From: Actinomycetota bacterium
GTDB taxonomy: Bacteria; Actinomycetota; Actinomycetes; Nanopelagicales; Nanopelagicaceae
Direction of reading: 5' to 3'
Length of the DNA: 12,141 nt
NCBI GenBank assembly: GCA_009705165.1
Contig: WLCU01000012.1
Span: 1 to 12,141 of the forward strand
Shown: piece by piece, positions 5,712 to 12,141 of the stretch
Layout: each line of letters opens with the position of its first letter
Position numbering within the stretch: position 1 is the first letter of the stretch
The notes under the pieces: model-generated
Database searches by the model: none
Told to the model about the DNA's origin: nothing
What the model saw: the letters and a program-made list of their open reading frames with translations, nothing else
Translations under genes and position numbers: made by a program

Positions 5712-6806
5712 ATGCACATTAATAAGTTGGCCTTAACCAACTTCCGTTCATACTCTTCCTTAGAGCTTGAACTTGAACCAGGCGTAATTACTTTTATCGG
5801 TGATAACGGATCAGGCAAAACAAATATTGCTGAATCCCTTATCTATTTATCCTTTTTATCTTCTCACCGAACATCAAACAACACCCCACTAATCTCACTT
5901 GGTGCACAACAAGCAATCATCAGAACTGAGATTGAACGCGATGAACGTGTTTTACAAATAGATCTAGAAATTAATTCAAGCAAAGCCAATCGCGCTCGAA
6001 TAAATGGCAACCCAACCAGGAGCCAACGCGAAATTTTGGGCGCTTGTCAGATTGTTTATTTCTCACCAGAAGACTTGGATTTAGTGCGAGGAGAACCTGG
6101 TGGACGTAGAGATTTTCTCGACAGATTACTTATTACCCGCACACCGCGTATGGCTGGTGTTATCGCTGATTATGAACGTGTAGTTAAACAACGTAACGCC
6201 TTACTAAAAACTAGATCATCAGCAAACGCACTAGCTCCTTGGAATGAACAGTTAATAAAATTTGGAGCCCAACTCACCGCGGATCGAATTGCACTTGTAG
6301 AGGCCCTAAACCCTTGGGTTACAAAAAATTACGCTAATTTAAATGAAGTTAAACCCGCGTCAATCACATATAAAAGTAGCACCGAAGGTGTTAGTAATAA
6401 TTTCGAAAACAATATAGAAGTTTTAACTCAACGCCTAGAAGAAGTGGCCTACCAAGAAATTGAGCGGGGTGTATCTTTAATTGGTCCTCACCGCGACGAC
6501 TTACATTTACACATTGGTGATTTTCCAGCAAAGGGTTACGCCAGCCACGGCGAATCATGGTCTATGGCAATTTCATTAAGAATTGGTTCATTTAATTTAC
6601 TAAAAAGTGAAGGCTCCGAGCCTATTCTGATTTTAGATGATGTTTTTGCAGAGCTTGATACTTCCCGCCGCAAACAACTAATGTCTGCGACTCAATTAGC
6701 AGAACAAACAATTATTACCGCAGCCGTTGAATCTGATCTACCAAAAGAACTTCTCACTCAAAAGTTTTATGTAACCCCTGGAGTTGTAAAGAAAGGAAAG
6801 AGTTAA
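5712..6806 (+). CDS. recF: DNA replication and repair protein RecF
   Basis: RecF is an SMC/ABC-type ATPase that with RecO and RecR helps load RecA at single-strand gaps. The 364-residue protein has Walker A GDNGSGKT (30-37), an ABC signature region ASHGES (277-282), Walker B ILILDD (305-310) and a D-loop ELD (314-316). The signature replaces the common SQGQ form with SHGE, which I recall as usual in actinobacteria. No Shine-Dalgarno sequence is visible in the 16 nt after dnaN, so expression probably depends on coupling to dnaN. Its stop overlaps the dciA start by one base (TAATG). Mycobacteria carry gnd between dnaN and recF; that gene is absent here. Confidence 0.96.
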   Translation: MHINKLALTNFRSYSSLELELEPGVITFIGDNGSGKTNIAESLIYLSFLSSHRTSNNTPLISLGAQQAIIRTEIERDERVLQIDLEINSSKANRARINGNPTRSQREILGACQIVYFSPEDLDLVRGEPGGRRDFLDRLLITRTPRMAGVIADYERVVKQRNALLKTRSSANALAPWNEQLIKFGAQLTADRIALVEALNPWVTKNYANLNEVKPASITYKSSTEGVSNNFENNIEVLTQRLEEVAYQEIERGVSLIGPHRDDLHLHIGDFPAKGYASHGESWSMAISLRIGSFNLLKSEGSEPILILDDVFAELDTSRRKQLMSATQLAEQTIITAAVESDLPKELLTQKFYVTPGVVKKGKS

Positions 6807-7264
6807 TGACAAAAAGAGATTTAGCTCTTGATCTTTTTAAACTATTTAAAACAGGAGCAACCAGAAAACCTAACAAACCAGCACCAACAAAAACTGTAGG
6901 TCAAGCGGGCGACCCAGAATTAATTGGCAATCTTGTAAGCAATATGATTCAAGAGCGTGAATGGAACAGCGGATTAGCCGAAGGTAATCTTTTTATTACA
7001 TGGGCTGCAGTAGTTGGCGCAGAAATTGCACAACACGCAACACCAATTTCAATTTTAGATTCAACACTTACAATTCAAACATCATCAACAGCTTGGGCAA
7101 CACAGTTGAACCTAGTTGCAGATAATTTGTTGGCCACAATCCAGGCCGATCCAACAGGTGCCACAATTGAAAAACTGCGATTTATTGGTCCCAACGCTCC
7201 AAGTTGGAAAAAAGGGGTTCGGACTATCAGAAATGCCAGAGGTGTTCGCGACACCTATGGATAA
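6806..7264 (+). CDS. dciA: DUF721 protein DciA, replicative helicase loader/operator
   Basis: DciA (DUF721) is the ancestral bacterial partner that helps place the replicative helicase DnaB; its role has been shown for mycobacteria and several other groups. The 152-residue protein has a basic, flexible N-terminus (about 1-35) and the DUF721 core at about 38-128. The conserved WAAVVGAEIAQHATP lies at 66-80 and STAWATQL at 94-101. The short tail (130-152) is basic. The ATG overlaps the recF stop, with AGGAAAG as ribosome binding site (6795-6801). No dnaC/dnaI-type loader is seen nearby, which fits DciA as the loader. Position between recF and gyrB is the standard actinobacterial one. Confidence 0.93.
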   Translation: MTKRDLALDLFKLFKTGATRKPNKPAPTKTVGQAGDPELIGNLVSNMIQEREWNSGLAEGNLFITWAAVVGAEIAQHATPISILDSTLTIQTSSTAWATQLNLVADNLLATIQADPTGATIEKLRFIGPNAPSWKKGVRTIRNARGVRDTYG

Positions 7265-9399
<2,135 letters not shown>

Positions 9400-9400
<1 letters not shown>

Positions 9401-11895
9401 TGAATGAATTAAACCCAAACAACCTCGAATCTTTTGACAAGATTGAAACCGTTGATCTTCAAGTTGAAATGGCGCGCTCATATCTTGACTATGCAATGTC
9501 AGTTATTGTCGGTCGAGCGCTTCCAGATATTCGAGATGGTTTAAAGCCTGTTCACCGCCGCGTTCTTTATGCAATGTATGACGCGGGATATCGACCAGAT
9601 AAGGGTTATTACAAATCTTCACGTATCGTCGGTGACGTCATGGGTAACTACCACCCACACGGTGACACCGCCATCTATGACTCTGTAGTTCGCCTTGCCC
9701 AGCACTGGTCTTTGCGTTATTTACTCATCGACGGCAATGGAAACTTTGGTTCTCCCGGAAACGATCCTGCAGCAGCCATGCGTTATACCGAAGCTCGTCT
9801 GTCTCCAATTGCAATGGAGATGATGCGCGATATCGATGAAGACACAGTTGATTTTGTTCCTAACTATGACGGGCGCTCACAAGAACCAACAGTTTTACCT
9901 TCGCGCTTACCTAACCTACTTGTCAACGGTAGTGCGGGAATTGCTGTTGGAATGGCGACAAATATTCCGCCTCACAACTTACGTGAAATCGGCGAAGCTG
10001 TAATTTTCGCACTTGAAAACCCAGAGATGAAACAAGATGAACTCCTAAATAAATTTTTAACAATTGTTAAAGGCCCAGATTTTCCAACAAAAGGTTTAAT
10101 TGTTGGCCGAGGTGGAATTGAAGATGCTTATCGAACTGGTCGCGGATCAATCACTATGCGCGCAGTTGTTCAAGTTGAGGAAATCAACAAGCGAACCTGT
10201 TTAGTAATCAGCGAACTTCCTTATCAAGTTAACCCAGATAATTTAGCGCTAAAGATTGCCGAACTTGTTAAAGATGGAAAAATTAAAGGCATCGCAGATG
10301 TGCGCGACGAAGGTAACGAGCGTTTGGGTCAACGATTAGTAATTGTTTTGCAATCCAGCGCTATTCCAAAAGTTGTTCTAAATAACCTTTATAAGCAGAC
10401 ACAGTTGCAGGACACATTCGGTGCAAACATGTTAGCCCTTGTTGATGGCGTTCCGCGCACTTTGCGACTTGATGAATTTATCCGTTATTACATTGAACAC
10501 CAGATTGAAGTAATTGTTCGCCGCACCAAGTTCCGTTTGGCAGAAAAAGAAAAACGCGCACATATTTTGCAGGGTTACCTCAAAGCACTTGACGCACTCG
10601 ATGCAGTTATCGCTTTAATTCGTGCTTCTACAACCCCCGAAGAAGCTCGTACTGGTTTGATGAAACTGCTTGATGTTGATGAAATTCAAGCTAACGCGAT
10701 TTTAGATATGCAGCTGCGCCGAATTGCAGCCCTTGAGCGTCAAAAGATTAATGATGAATATGACGGATTAATGGCTGACATAGTCGAACTTAACGCCATT
10801 CTTGTAAGCCCTGAAAAACAACGCGATATTGTTAAAACCGAACTCAGCGACTTGGTTGCCAAATATGGCGATGAACGCCGTACACAAATTGTGGCAAGCG
10901 AAGGTGATTTCAGCGCCGAAGATTTAATTCCAGATCAAGACGTTGTCGTAACAATTACACGTGGCGGTTATTCAAAACGAACAATGGCAGATTTATACCG
11001 TTCACAACGTCGTGGTGGACGTGGAGTAAAAGGTGCGGCACTAAAAGAAGATGATGTAGTTGATCATTTCTTTGTCGCATCCACTCATGACTGGTTGTTG
11101 TTCTTTACAAACCAAGGTCGCGTATATCGCGCAAAAGTTCACGAGCTTCCAGATGCTGGCCGCGATGCACGCGGACAACATGTTGCTAACTTGATGGCAT
11201 TTAAACCTGAAGAAAAAATTGCCGAAGTTTTATCATTAAAGGATTACACAATTTCACCATTCTTAGTTCTTGCAACTAAAAACGGTTTAGTGAAAAAAAC
11301 ACCATTGGTTGAATTTGATTCTCCCCGCACTGGTGGATTGATTGCAATTTCATTAAAACCAGGAGATGAGGTTGTGGGAGCATCCCTTGTAAATACTGAT
11401 GACGAACTGTTATTGGTTTCAACAAAAGGAATGTCTTTGCGCTTTACTGCAGATGATGAATCACTTCGTCCAATGGGCCGATCTACAAGTGGAGTTATCG
11501 GCATGAAGTTTCGTACTGGAGACTCATTGTTAACAATGGCGCGCATTAATTCAGAACTTGCCGCTAACTCATTTGTCTTTACAGCCACAGATGCTGGTTA
11601 CGGAAAGAAAACGCCAATCGATGAATATCGCCTACAAGGCCGTGGTGGAATCGGAATTAAAGCTGCCAAGATCGACGAAAACTCTCGTGGCTCATTAGTC
11701 AGCGCATTGGTGCTACAAGATGAGGATGAAGTCCTTGCAATTACCTCAGCTGGCACGGTTATGCGCACCCCAGCGGCCGAAGTGCGCCAAACTGGGCGTG
11801 ATTCCATGGGTGTACGCCTAGTAAACCTGGATGAAGGCGTGGCTTTGGTCTCGGTGACCAAGAACAGCGAAGATGAGATTTCCCCGAAAAGTTAG
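9400..11895 (+). CDS. gyrA: DNA gyrase subunit A
   Basis: GyrA cuts and rejoins DNA and wraps it for supercoiling. The 831-residue protein has the catalytic Tyr129 in AAMRYTEAR. The quinolone-resistance region is [10 protein letters not shown] at 85-94, with Thr90 at the position of E. coli Ser83 and Asp94 at that of Asp87. The GyrA box QRRGGRG (536-542) opens the C-terminal beta-pinwheel and identifies gyrase rather than topoisomerase IV ParC. The acidic tail ends [12 protein letters not shown] 9400 overlaps the gyrB stop and has only a weak Shine-Dalgarno, so coupling is likely. The DUF3566 membrane gene that often follows gyrA in actinobacteria is missing; tRNA-Ile follows after 98 nt. Confidence 0.98.
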
Positions 11896-11922
11896 TATGG
11901 TTCGGCTCTGAGTTCAGCACAT

Positions 11923-11940
11923 AACCCCATTTTGGGAGTT
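11923..11940 (+). terminator. Weak hairpin after gyrA, possible terminator
   Basis: AACCCCATTTTGGGAGTT can fold as a 7-bp stem (AAC+CCCA with TGGG+GTT) with one bulged A and a TTT loop, 27 nt past the gyrA stop. No T-run follows, so it is not a classic intrinsic terminator. It overlaps the candidate -35 of the tRNA promoter. Confidence 0.3.
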
Positions 11941-11960
11941 AGAGAAGTTCAAGGTAACCT
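11932..11960 (+). promoter_or_regulatory. Candidate promoter for the tRNA-Ile/tRNA-Ala pair
   Basis: TTGGGA (11932-11937) and TAACCT (11955-11960) are separated by 17 bp; the latter fits TANNNT. A start near 11967 leaves a precursor leader of about 27 nt before tRNA-Ile, suitable for RNase P. The -10 lies within a 13-bp palindrome, CAAGGTAACCTTG (11950-11962). Confidence 0.45.
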
Positions 11961-11993
11961 TGCGCTTCTGCAATCGAGATTCATCTTTATTGC

Positions 11994-12068
11994 GGGCCTA
12001 TAGCTCAGCCTGGTTAGAGCGCTTCCCTGATAAGGAAGAGGTCGATGGTTCGAGTCCATCTAGGCCCA
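11994..12068 (+). tRNA. tRNA-Ile (anticodon GAT)
   Basis: A full cloverleaf can be drawn: acceptor GGGCCTA paired with TAGGCCC, D stem GCTC/GAGC, anticodon stem CTTCC/GGAAG, loop CTGATAA with anticodon GAT at 12029-12031, five-base variable loop and T stem GATGG/CCATC with TTCGAGT loop. The discriminator base is A12068. CCA is not encoded (ACCC follows), so it must be added by the nucleotidyltransferase. Decodes ATC and ATT. It is followed after 14 nt by tRNA-Ala, probably in the same transcript. Confidence 0.97.
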
Positions 12069-12082
12069 CCCCGCTCACAAAC

Positions 12083-12141
12083 GGGGACCTAGCTCAATTG
12101 GTAGAGCACCGCCTTTGCAAGGCGGGGGTTAGGGGTTCGAT
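12083..12141 (+). tRNA. tRNA-Ala (anticodon TGC), 3' end cut by window
   Basis: The 5' acceptor strand GGGGACC, D stem GCTC/GAGC, anticodon stem CCGCC/GGCGG with loop TTTGCAA (anticodon TGC at 12116-12118) and the start of the T arm (AGGGG, TTCGAT) are present. The window ends in the T loop, so the 3' acceptor strand is unseen. The tRNA-Ile/tRNA-Ala pair after gyrA is a common actinobacterial arrangement; the same pair also occurs inside rRNA operons in other bacteria, but no rRNA is visible here. Confidence 0.95.

Overview
This window is the chromosomal replication-origin neighbourhood of a bacterium. The gene order (rsmG, jag, yidC, yidD, rnpA and rpmH on the minus strand; dnaA, dnaN, recF, dciA, gyrB, gyrA, tRNA-Ile and tRNA-Ala on the plus strand) is the classic actinobacterial origin layout. 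The A/T-leaning codon use, very tight packing, and a recF-dciA-gyrB-gyrA run followed directly by the tRNAs suggest a low-GC, streamlined actinobacterium. A planktonic lineage such as Nanopelagicales (acI) is my inference from architecture, not a database match.

Left arm (1-2573, minus strand): a compact RNA and membrane-protein cluster read away from the origin. rpmH (ribosomal protein L34) comes first, then rnpA (RNase P protein), yidD and yidC (membrane insertion), jag/khpB (KH-R3H RNA-binding protein) and the start of rsmG (16S rRNA methyltransferase). Most junctions overlap or abut. A perfect 16-bp parS-type palindrome lies in the first codons of rsmG, so ParB/Smc loading and chromosome segregation probably start only a few kilobases from the origin.

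Origin (2574-2849 and 4248-4564): two non-coding stretches flank dnaA, and both carry DnaA boxes. The one upstream of dnaA has two perfect TTATCCACA boxes around a plausible dnaA promoter, which fits autoregulation. The dnaA-dnaN interval has two box groups in opposite orientation, spaced in near-multiples of one helical turn. An AT-rich stretch with a DnaA-trio-like element follows, just before dnaN. This is the best candidate for the unwinding site.

Right arm (2850-11895, plus strand): dnaA (initiator), dnaN (sliding clamp), recF (gap repair), dciA (DUF721 helicase loader/operator), then gyrB and gyrA (DNA gyrase). Initiation, helicase loading, processivity, repair and supercoiling control are thus encoded in one run. 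gyrB has its own 180-nt leader with two short palindromes. tRNA-Ile(GAT) and a tRNA-Ala(TGC) cut by the window edge close the region.

No mobile element, CRISPR array, defence locus or unknown gene was found. The genes are all conserved core genes; what merits a second look is the organisation of the non-coding sites.
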